Shown here: piece by piece, positions 45,101-53,700 of the stretch
How positions within the stretch are numbered: the stretch's first letter is position 1
Layout: every line of letters begins with the position of its first letter
Origin: Trichuris trichiura
Lineage: Eukaryota > Nematoda > Enoplea > Trichinellida > Trichuridae
Direction of reading: 5' to 3'
Length of the DNA stretch: 64,000 bases
Assembly: GCA_037903355.1 (NCBI GenBank)
Contig: JBAJFE010000014.1
Span: 6,572,001 to 6,636,000 of the forward strand
Notes under the pieces: generated by a model
Database searches by the model: none
What the model saw: the letters and a program-made list of their open reading frames with translations, nothing else
What the model was told of the DNA's origin: nothing
Made by a program: the position numbers and the translations under genes

Positions 45101-46653
45101 GCGAACGCATTGCAGAACTTCGACAACATGCCACGTAATTTCTCTTGCTGTGACACCGTCAGCGGGGCTCCTGTACTCTCGATTAAGCGCTGCAACATTC
45201 TTTCGCTCGTGGATGCCGATTTCCCAGGGCTCACGGACCATGCTCCATTCCCTGACGCGCGGCCTGCACTTTGTAGCGGAATCTTTAGCTTCTGTTCCGA
45301 ACAGTTTAGGGTCCCCCGGGCCAGGTCGACTACAAAGCCGTGCAGCTTCAAAAAGTCAACTCCCAGCAAGCCGGCAAACTGTAGTTTATCTACTACGATG
45401 ACTTCCATGGCAAAGGTTTTATCCCCCACTTGAAGTGGCAGTAACACGCTGCCCATGACGTCCAACGCGGTGCCTCCAGCTGATAATAGGCAAACTTTGC
45501 ACGGGGATAGCTCCCACTGTCCTCCGATCCTTCGGAATTCGTCAGAACGCAAGAGAGTCCGGCCCGCACCTGTATCCACCAGCATGCGTATGAACTTAGT
45601 GCGGACTTTGACCGGCACACATAAACATGCTCCCGTGTTTGCTCCCCCGGATTCCTTTTCGTACGCCATTTTTACAGTGTCTGCGCAGGCTGCGTTACTG
45701 TTGCGTCGTGCATTAACAACTGGGTACGCATCAAGAGATTTATTCCAAGGCTTGGTATAACGATCCGGACAGCTCTCGGCCGCTTGCATCCTAGGACAGT
45801 CCTTCCTCAGGTGACCTCGACGTCCACAACTGAAGCATCGTGCGCGGCCTACTGCTCGAGGCCCTTCTGTTGACTGTCTTCCATGCAATCCGACTGCCAG
45901 GGGTGAAAGCGGCAGGCTCATTTCCTGCATCATCCGCTTCAGCTCATCCACCTCGTTGCGCAGTGCTCGGACCTCGTCGAGGCTTCCCGTTCTCTGGTAG
46001 ATCGGTGGACCACCACCCCTTCGCTCCGGAAGAACGCCTCTCGATATCGCCGCTGCGACTTCCTCCACCTCCCCCACATGGATCCTAGCGCTGTGGGTTG
46101 CCTTACCTCGATAGGCCTGCTCCGTCGCCTCTTGCTGGATCGCCATTCTCACAGCATCCATTAGCGAACTAGGATTCGCGCGACGGACGGTACTCGCCCA
46201 TTCTTCTGGTCCCAATTCCGACAGAAAGCGTTCCAGCGACAAAGCATCACGCACTTCTGGTGCAAATGCTGGATATGCCCTGGCCGCCAGCTTCGAGAGT
46301 TCTCGTGCAAACGTGAACCAATCCTCCTCCTTGGTTTTCCGTCTGGTCCGGAACAGCGTCACATTAAGCTGTTCTACATTCGGTGGAACCAGCAAGGTGG
46401 TGAGTCCCGTGATACAGCTGTCGTAGGACTCTCTTTGCTCCGCTGTCAGCTGTCCAAAGGCCCAGGCAGCATCGCCCGTTAGGGACACCGCCAACCATTG
46501 TAACTTGTCCTGCTCGGTCCACCGATTCAATATGCTACACTGATCGAAGGCGGTTCTCCAGTTCTGCCAGCTGCCCTCACCGTCATAAGTCTGGGGCACG
46601 ACCACTGGGCGGCTAGGTGGTTCCATGCCTGCGTCGTGGCTGGGTTTCGACAA
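42184..46653 (-). CDS. Fused gag-pol polyprotein of the Gypsy element
   Basis: 1489 codons without interruption. Gag occupies residues 1-290 with one CCHC knuckle (C273, C276, H281, C286) and a coiled-coil-like stretch at 225-246. The protease active site DTGA is at 360-363. RT spans about 535-740, with FSTIDLLSGYWQVEL and the catalytic YLDD at 693-696. RNase H starts near 838 (DTDASD). Integrase has H1067, H1074, C1104, C1107 and the DD35E triad D1136, D1196, E1232. A GPY/F-like GPYRVIAKP and a basic C-terminal tail follow. The start codon lies only 18 nt inside the 5' LTR, and a second ATG at residue 10 is possible. Gag and pol are in one frame, so no ribosomal frameshift is needed. All catalytic residues are present. 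The + strand frames in this stretch are shadows. Confidence 0.95.
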   Translation of the reverse strand: MSKPSHDAGMEPPSRPVVVPQTYDGEGSWQNWRTAFDQCSILNRWTEQDKLQWLAVSLTGDAAWAFGQLTAEQRESYDSCITGLTTLLVPPNVEQLNVTLFRTRRKTKEEDWFTFARELSKLAARAYPAFAPEVRDALSLERFLSELGPEEWASTVRRANPSSLMDAVRMAIQQEATEQAYRGKATHSARIHVGEVEEVAAAISRGVLPERRGGGPPIYQRTGSLDEVRALRNEVDELKRMMQEMSLPLSPLAVGLHGRQSTEGPRAVGRARCFSCGRRGHLRKDCPRMQAAESCPDRYTKPWNKSLDAYPVVNARRNSNAACADTVKMAYEKESGGANTGACLCVPVKVRTKFIRMLVDTGAGRTLLRSDEFRRIGGQWELSPCKVCLLSAGGTALDVMGSVLLPLQVGDKTFAMEVIVVDKLQFAGLLGVDFLKLHGFVVDLARGTLNCSEQKLKIPLQSAGRASGNGAWSVSPGKSASTSERMLQRLIESTGAPLTVSQQEKLRGMLSKFCNAFAASEVDFGRTSILKHDIITDSNRPVRHPLRRLSPLERNEVSQLIQRMLDNKIIEPSNSPWAAGIVPVRKKDGSIRLCVDYRKLNEVSRRDAYPIPRVDETLEALAGARYFSTIDLLSGYWQVELTDAAKEKTAFITHDGLFQFNVMPFGLTGAPATFQRLMERVLAGLKWSTCLVYLDDIIVFSRTAEEHIEHLAQVLSRLQEAGLKVNSRKCKLFCKEVCYLGHIVSERGIEPDPSLTEKMRTYPVPKCLTEVQRFLGLASYYRKFIKNFAAIAKPLHQLTEKRKPFEWSLECAEAFHKLRAALLSHPVLQLPDFSVPFILDTDASDTAIGAVLSQTDVQGREHPVAFASRTLTRAERRYCVTRREMLAVITFVEQFRPYLQQKFKLRTDHGSLQWLRNFKNPDGQWARWQQKLQQYDFVIEHRAGSRHANVDTLSRIPCKQCGRSGTEGTSQPVNVVVLDGLEDMRKAQLEDEDVGPVLKAKEAGMAEHELSRQRRSNAKNLLMLNWHRLAVRNGILVRKWFCADYSGFRWQVVVPKRLISRVLKQAHEGATAGHLGMEKTTERIRERFYWPGYRTDIKGYVGTCYECNTRNGPLPKGKAPLHPLRATRRWQRIAIDILGPLVTSETGNRYILVVMDCFSKFAEAFPIPNQEAKTVTAVLVNEFICRYGVPEAIHTDQGAQFESSVFQSMCTELGIQKTRTTAYHPSSNGQVERMNRTLGDMLAKTVEENHRQWDVTLPKLMMAYRASVQSSIRTTPYTMVFGEHCRLPEDVGRLEENNELSPEDHVRQLKRVLRKIHVAARRRLNEARRRQKQQYDKTSRGVPFRVGGLVFLQSLRTIRRGECRKFTRPWVGPYRVIAKPSAVTYRIRHLKNRRDEQTVHFDRLKPCPKAVRIPAQKKRPLPRTGRTTLHVLPRAADYRPMVIMEPDDVPSYLSPSKHHSADPKRPQRQTRMPTRYRDYVMDQPASARV

Positions 46654-46671
46654 TCCTGTTCGGTGCGCCAG

Positions 46672-47002
46672 TGTAAAACTTCACGCGCTCAGTAGCACAA
46701 ATCAAAAGCTTTATTCATTTGCACAGCGGACATGACAAGAACAGCGCACGTTCTGCCGGAAAAAGATCTCTCCTCCTTCAGTCTTCCCCTTTTATAGCTG
46801 TCGTGTTCTTCCGCTTGGCTCCGTGCCAGCACTGCGGGTGGGCCAACTGGTTTTTCTGATGACGTTGATGCGGACCACCGTGAGCGGCAGAGCGATTCTA
46901 CCTAACGGTCTTCCCGTGCCGCCTGCTGCGAGTCGGCGCACTGGTTTTACCTGATGACCTTGATGTGGACCACCGTGAACGGCAGAGCGATTTCCTGTTA
47001 CA
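46672..47002 (-). repeat. 5' LTR of the Gypsy element
   Basis: 331 bp, matching the other LTR base for base as far as I compared. It holds the promoter for the element: a TATA box on the - strand at about 46788-46797, upstream of the primer binding site and gag. Confidence 0.93.
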
Positions 47003-47006
47003 TTAC

Positions 47007-48133
47007 GTCAATTTGCCTGCGCCGTCAGAAGGAGATTTCTTCCGTGACCGGAACGCCATCTCATTTACTAACCGCTGACCTGGACTTTGAAACGCCTCAG
47101 TAATGACCGCCTTACCCTGGGCAGAAAACAAAGTGTTGCTGGCTGACAGCCGACGGTTGGTACGGTCCGCAGGCCCCATCAGACGGAAGCTTAACTACGG
47201 GAGCTTTTCTTGGTCTATCCGATGATTAAGGTCGCTACAAATGTCAAAGAAACTGATCCACTCCTGCCAGTCAGTGCACCTGTTGAAGGGTGGAGGGAAA
47301 GTTCTAATGCGGGAACACGTCTCAGACGGCGGAAGTTGAACAACAGGCAGTTTGAACCCTGTCCGCTGCGTTATTTTACATCAGGCATGTAGTCACACGA
47401 ACACTTAATTGCAACGATAACTAACGCAGAGTGATTACGAGGGACCAGCGCTCGCTGGTATCTCAAAAACAACGTCCCCATTTTTCGTACGTCTTACTGT
47501 TTCGCGACCTGATGCGCGCATGTTTCTTATGCTACGTGCTAAATTAGTTATAGCTGTGGGTTTAGGCTTAGACTTTAGGTAAAAGCTGAACTGCATGATA
47601 TCGAGCCGACCTCAGCCAAGTTGCGACGAAATATAACAAGCTGAACACACTGAACATGAGAACCTACTATAAATCAAAAACTCGTGCTGCTGTAACAGGA
47701 AATCAGTCTGCCCTCTGATGACAGGTGGTAGAAAGCCGATTAGATAAGGTGGATAGGTAAGTACTGCCTCCGCAGCAAGCTGACCCGAAGAGACACTGAG
47801 TAATCAGAACTGGTAGACTGCTATAAAAAGGTAAGACTAAGAAGGAGAAGGAATTGACCGGCGAGAGAGACGGTATACGCTGTTCCTGTTCTCATGTCCT
47901 GTGCAGCACAGTAAAACTGCCTATCCTTATCACTGAGCGAGTACGATTTACACAGCCTGCTTTGGCAATGTTAAAACTCTTGAATTAGAGCACATTTGAA
48001 AAAACTTATCTCATACGACCATGCATTACAATACAGCAGTTCTGTTCCAAGGATAAAAGTGGAGTGTCGTGTATAGGAATCATTAGTGTGTATACACGTT
48101 TGAGAATACACTGATACGTAATAATATTCGATT
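47007..48133. other. No gene recognised
   Basis: Only short frames. 47558-47580 has GGTTTAGGCTTAGACTTTAG, perhaps a decayed telomere-like tract, but no Merlin ends are visible around it. Confidence 0.4.
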
Positions 48134-48141
48134 CACTAAAC

Positions 48142-48617
48142 CAGAAGTGGGGAATGTCCGGCCTGCGAAACATTCCCTTCCACTCGCTGAGGCAACCGCA
48201 CATGCATGCAAGATTCAGTGAAATGTGACTGTAGGAGCTTATTTTTTAAAAATGCGATAAATTTATTGTATGTGAATCCTAGTAATAACATAAATCTTCC
48301 GTAACAAGCAGGGAGCACCAGCCTGGCCAGGAAGACTGCCTTGCTGTCGGCTCCCTGCCGGCAAACTGATGTCGTTAGTCTTCGGAGGCAAGCAGTAGGC
48401 GGCACTAGTGTGCGCATCGGTAGCGTGAACCATTGGCCGCCTACCGACAGGAAGTTTTATTCTTATCTCGCCTTATCGCTTTGTTCGAAGGGTGACTTAA
48501 ATGAACATACGCGCAAATAAAGCCGGCTATGTTTTTTGGTTGAGTATTCTGTACGGCCCGCAAATGGTTTTATAAATGTCTGAACGGCCCGCGGCAGCAA
48601 AAAAATTACCCACCCTG
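48142..48617. mobile_element. hAT MITE related to the 52-54 kb hAT
   Basis: 476 bp between perfect duplications CACTAAAC (48134-48141, 48618-48625). The ends CAGAAGTGGGGAATG and ATTACCCACCCTG match the CAGGGGTGGGGAAC-type ends of the element at 51944-54439. Internal parts match too (GCAAGCAGTAGGCGGC with its inverse partner near 54180). No transposase left. Confidence 0.85.
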
Positions 48618-48625
48618 CACTAAAC

Positions 48626-49293
48626 TAATACTGCGAGAAGTTAGTAATGCTATGGCAAAAACTCCATGAGTCCCTTTCCTTGCTTGATTCAAAGAGGACG
48701 CTCCAATGACGACTAATAGTTACCTGTTCTTCCCTTACCGTTATTTATTAGTACCATCTCTCATTCACCGCTGCCACTCTCCCGCTACCCTTTCGTAATG
48801 TTCATGTTCGATTATCTCACGGGGCAAGCCTTCCGCAAGTTATCAGTTCGCCATGACGCAGCCCACGGTGCAGTTATCATGCTGTGTCTTCACATCTGGT
48901 TTTGTAACGGTGCATTTTATTTACCATGAGATCCTTTCTATCTGTACTTAGCCTGAGCCTGAACATAATGCTTAAGTAAAGGCGGAACAAGATGCCCTGC
49001 AAACTTTCCTCGGCTCCTGGCAACATGGTCTAATGCTAAAGAAGCGATTGCGGACACACGCTCACTGCTGCTAACTCGCAGTATGTGTTGTACGCACAAA
49101 GCGATTGTGAGCAACAGTGATCCGAACTCTCAATCAAGGCTGTTAAGAAACCGTGAGGTAGCTGTACTTGAATACATGATATAATGAACGACGAGATCAG
49201 ACCAATGCAGCTTGGAATGCAGAGGTAAAACGGAGTTGAGAAGAGGACAACAGACACTAGTACGACAATGTATTCGTAGCTGAATTATCACTA
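48626..49293. other. No gene recognised
   Basis: AT-rich, short frames only; I see no repeat ends. Confidence 0.4.
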
Positions 49294-49736
49294 CAGAGGT
49301 CCTTGAGTTGCGAACAAATACGTTCTGAAGATTTGTTCGCAAGTCGAAAAGTTCGCGAGTCGGGGAAACGCAACCTGAGCATCAGCAGTTTCGCGCGCTA
49401 GAATTTTCGTATGGTTGCTCTGTCGTCCCTTTTTCCTGCTTTGCGTGAGTAAAAGCGCTTTTAATGGTATTTAGCGTCGATATTCCACTCGCTGCTTTAC
49501 TGCGCTTCAAGGAAAAAGTAGTTATGAAAGTAACAGTTTACTGTTTTTGTTCCACCAGACTGCACTTAAATAACTTCCTGCTTTTTTCTTCCGCTGCCGG
49601 CTGGTTTTAAAAGTAAAAAGATATGGGTGCGGATGGCAGCGAACTTGCTCGTTGGTAACAGGTAAAAAATTACTCCTGCCGACTGAGAGCAAGCTTTCCG
49701 ACCGCAACGCGGACTGAAGGGCTGGCAAACTACATA

Positions 49737-49923
49737 CAGTAAAACCCCTGAAATTGACCACTCCTATATGGTGACCACTTCCATAAGTTGACCGAAGTTT
49801 GGCCAGTTGATTTGTTCGCACGTTAGCCGAGCCACTTATACCCACTTCCTATATGGTGACCACCTCCTTTGTTGACCAGTTTCCCCCAGTCCGTTGGGTG
49901 GTCAACTTACGGAGGTTTTACTG
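49737..49923. mobile_element. Tigger-derived MITE, family 1 (187 bp)
   Basis: CAGTAAAACCCCTGAAATTG at the left and TTACGGAGGTTTTACTG at the right, TA on both sides. It contains several TTGACC/GGTCAA motifs shared with the 33.7, 51.4-55.7 and 63.1 kb copies. Confidence 0.85.
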
Positions 49924-50084
49924 TATTTGGCCAATACTGTGTGATCTTATTCACGGATGACCAAGTTCGAATACTGGTGAGCGGTATTCCATTGTGTCCA
50001 CAAGGGGCATCGCTCAGAAAACAGCTAATAAGCCGCTGGGTGGGACGATCAAGCAGCGGAGATTGAAGCTAACTTAGAATGTCT

Positions 50085-50330
50085 TGAAAATGTGGTTTCT
50101 GGGTACGGGAGCGTATGTTTTCATAATGCAAAAGTTTTATTACGGAATTATTCCCGTTTAATGTGTTAAATAACTCCGGAGCTTTCGGGTCGACCGAGAC
50201 CCGTCTTCAGCCGCTGCCTTCAGGAACTCACAACCTCTGAAGACGGGTCTTGGTCGACCCGAAAGCTCCGGAGTTATTTAACACATTAAACGGGAATAAT
50301 TCCGTAATAAAACTTTTGCAACTTTGAATG
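50085..50330. mobile_element. PLE fold-back with head-to-head hammerhead-like cores
   Basis: Arms 50090-50212 and 50235-50328 are nearly perfect inverted copies. Cores: - strand 50173-50210 and + strand 50238-50275, each CTGAAGA, GGGTC/GACCC, GAAAG, CTCCGGAG. The right copy continues GAGTTA, which allows A-U closing of stem III and a cleavable A. The unit lies inside the Tigger-like MITE. Confidence 0.7.
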
Positions 50331-50706
50331 TACTGCACAAAGTGAAATCACTCACGACTGTTTGATTTGTTGCTCGCCTACGCGTTTCAAATTTTCGGCC
50401 GGGTTGCTCGTATTAGCGAATTTCTTTTGTAACTTGAGTGTTCGTAACTCAGGAATCTCCTGTATAATGTTACCTAACAGACAGCAAACTCGACAGTTCG
50501 CAAAGTCAAAACGAGAGCAGCGACCCGTCAGGAACGCAGTTCATGTTTTCTCGTTCGGAAAACCATTTTAAAAACTGTCTTTCAACCAGAGCTCATGCTA
50601 TTGAGACTTATAGCGTGAATAGTATTATAAGTGTTCAGTTCGCTTTGCCTAACTATTAGTTTACGGTAAATAATTGTTCTCTTTTATCCGTTTAAAAGGT
50701 GAGCAA

Positions 50707-53700
50707 ATGTCAGCTCTACTGGAAAATCTAGATTTTAAGGACAACCCATTTTTTTACTTAAACGCTGACGCAGTATCAGTAATTCGTTCTCCAAATGAAT
50801 TTTTCTCGAAACTCAAAGTATGATTTAAACTACTTTGATTGAATTTACATTTCATTCCTCCCTTCAGTTACTTGTTGGCACAGCAAAAAATCGCATATAT
50901 TTTGCGTCGCTATATTTTGGTGTTGGTGAAAAAAACGATGAGCTGGTATGGTATGCTGCGTTTCCCGTGTTTTGCATATTAATTTTCCTTGAGGTTTCCT
51001 GTTTTTTTGAATCGTTCAATAAAAGCGCTGACTTAAGAGGAACTGTTCTGTTGGACTATTGCCGAGCATCCAGAGAAGAATGTAATTCCTGCACCAAATT
51101 GCTCAGTCTGAAAAAAGAGTTTCCGAATCGTTTTGATGTGGCGTTGTTTCACTCTCCGCTCCTGCGGAATATTTGGAAAAAGGTACTGCCGCAGCGATGG
51201 AATGAGATAATTGGCGTTCAGCACATGAAAATTTATGTGGTTGATGACGGCGTCATTATCAGTGGGTAACAAAGTTTTCTACTGTGGCGATTTCGTATTG
51301 AATGCATAAGTTTTTATTTATTTTTCCCGCAGAATCGTCTAATTCATAGAATGCTAAAATACAGTTGAACCTTCGTAAGTTGACCACCCAAGAGAATGGG
51401 GAAAACTGGTCAACATAAGGAGGCTGTGGGCATAAATGGTTCGGCAGAATAGATTAGCATCTGTACACGTTTTATTCTGCTGCACACCATCTGTTGGAAG
51501 GCTGTTAAATGGCGAGGTGCATAAAAATAACATTGTAAAATCATGTATAAGCATTTTAGCGGCTACAGTGCGCGCTGAAAAAGGTGTCAATTCTAGTCTT
51601 GTGCTCTTTCTTACTATAAGCATAAGCGGTAAGGGCGGCCTCCGCGCTAGCTACCCCGCTCAGCATCTCTGAGCATTTTTCAGCATTGAAAATATCATCT
51701 TCCTTGAAGCCACTGGCAAAACAACGAAACTTCACGATGCAATCTTCCAAGCCCTCGACGGGAACTGCGCTAGATTCGTCGCGTAAGATTTTCTGAGAAA
51801 TCTTATGACGGAGCTTGAACTTCTCGAGCCAACCGCTTGATGCTTGGAAACCTGTCAACCCAAATTCGACGGCGAATCTTCTGCCAACTTCCTGGATCAT
51901 TGGGCCAGGGATCCGTACATTAGCTACGCTCATTTGCTTAAACCAGGGGTGGGGAACCTTTTTTGTGCCACGGGCCGGATAGAAAAAATGAAAAACAGCC
52001 TGCTTTATTTGCACGTATATTTATGAAGTCACCCCTAATGGGATGTTTGGAACTGCTTTTCCCTGGTGAGGCGTGCGATGTCAGCTCCTTCTGATGACGT
52101 TGCTACTCGCAGCTGGTTCACCAGATTTGTGTCCGTGAGTCTCGTGCGCAGACGGCTCTTTGCGATGGTAAGTTTTGAAAAGAACTGCTCGCAGCAGTAG
52201 GTTGTTCCGAACACGGACGCGTATTTCAAAGCATGTCTCCTCAAAACGGGAAATTCATCGTTGCTTATGTACCGCTTATAGAACTCAAGCAGCGGGAAGT
52301 TGTTGTATTTAGCTTTGAGCTCATCATCGCTTTGCAACTGAATGATCTCGTGCTGCAGTTCATCGGGTACATCAACTGGTTCTACATTGAATGGAATGGC
52401 GAAGATGTTCAGTTGTGTCTACTTTTCACATCGTTGAATCTTTCGCCAAACGCTTCAAATAGTTTGGCACATTCACCGGCATACTCTAATGTCGTAGAAG
52501 GCTGCTGTTCCTGGAGTGTAGGGAAATGTACCATGTTGCCCTTTTCAAGTTGCTGTTTCCACAGCCTTAATTTAGCTTCAAATGCTTTCACGTTTGATAC
52601 GAGTGAGCTGAGAAGCTGGTTCGGACCCTGCAGCTTGATATTCAGTTCTGACAGGTACTTGACAATGTCTACATGAAAGCCAGGTCACATAGCCACTTTC
52701 TGTCACTTAGTTCTCTGACAGGTTTGCTTTTGGCCTCCATGAACTGCTTAACTTCATCGCGCAGTTGGTAAAACCTCGTTAGCATATTCCCGCGACTCAG
52801 CCAGCGAACTTCACAATGATAAACGAGATCACCATATTCGGAGGAAAGTTCATTCAAAAAATCTTTAAACAAGCGGTTATTATGCCCTTTGCTCTTGATA
52901 CAGTTTACGCACGACACGACTACTGACATCACATTGTTGAAACGCAGCGACCGCGCAGAGACTGTGTTGATGTATGATACAATGGCATACTACCAAATCG
53001 TTCGGATCAAGACCGAGATTATTCATTTCCTTTTTAACAAATGCCAACTAGGCCTTTTTGCAAGCCAACCATAGCTGGAGCGCCGTCCGTAGTCAGACCA
53101 CTTAATTTTTCAAACTTTAACCCGAATCGTTCCATTGATAAAACGAGTTTCTCAAATATGTCCTCACCCCTTGTAGTGCTATGCATGGCTTCCAGTGATA
53201 ACAGTTCTTCTCGAGTCTCAAACTCTGCAGTTATTCCGCGAATGAAAATGGCCAGTTGAGCGGTATTTGTTATGTCCGTAGTCTCGTCACAAGCCAGGAA
53301 AAAAATTCAAAGTTACCTGCAGTACGCTTCAACGTTTTTTCAATGTCGTCTGCTAAGTCAGTGATCCGGTCTGAAACAGTTCTTCGAGATAAGCTAACAC
53401 TTTCGAAAAGTTTTTCACTGGCTGGTGCTAGTAACTTCGCAGCTGCCACCATGCACTCTTTCACAAATTCACCTCTGCATGGGGCTTCAACTTCTTTGCG
53501 ATCATTTCGCTCACTACGTAACTCGTTTGAAGAACGCTGTACGCGTCGCAGTGTGGCCTGGTGAAAGCGGCTTGTTGCGACTCCAAATTCCGTTGAAGCG
53601 CCCTGATTCTATCCAGACGCTCTTGGCCTTTTAATTCCATCAATTTTCCATGTTTTGTGCTGCCATGCTGTTCCAGATTAGCTTTTTTCATAACAGCTAC

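Larger units (their letters stand above)
41802..47002 (-). mobile_element. Young full-length Ty3/Gypsy LTR retrotransposon
   Basis: 5201 bp on the - strand. The two 331-bp LTRs (41802-42132 and 46672-47002) looked identical when compared block by block. They are flanked by a 4-bp duplication TTAC (41798-41801, 47003-47006). Next to the 5' LTR (high coordinate side), TGGCGCACCGAACAGG fits a primer binding site one base in. A polypurine tract GCGGAAGGGGGAACAG adjoins the 3' LTR at 42133-42148. The single ORF spans almost the whole interior. Structurally complete, so probably recently active; activity itself is not shown. Confidence 0.93.
49294..50462. mobile_element. Tigger-like MITE, family 2, second copy, with two nested elements
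   Basis: The left CAGAGGTCCTTGAGTTGCG and right CGTAACTCAGGAATCTCCTG are inverted ends, each next to TA. It aligns with 21725-23672 on both sides of that copy's hAT. It carries a family 1 MITE (49737-49923) and a PLE fold-back (about 50085-50330). No coding. Confidence 0.75.

Noticed and set aside
42554..46088. Open frames on the + strand across the Gypsy element (up to about 130 codons)
   Set aside because: They lie opposite the uninterrupted gag-pol frame and show no family motifs; they are shadows of its GC-rich coding.
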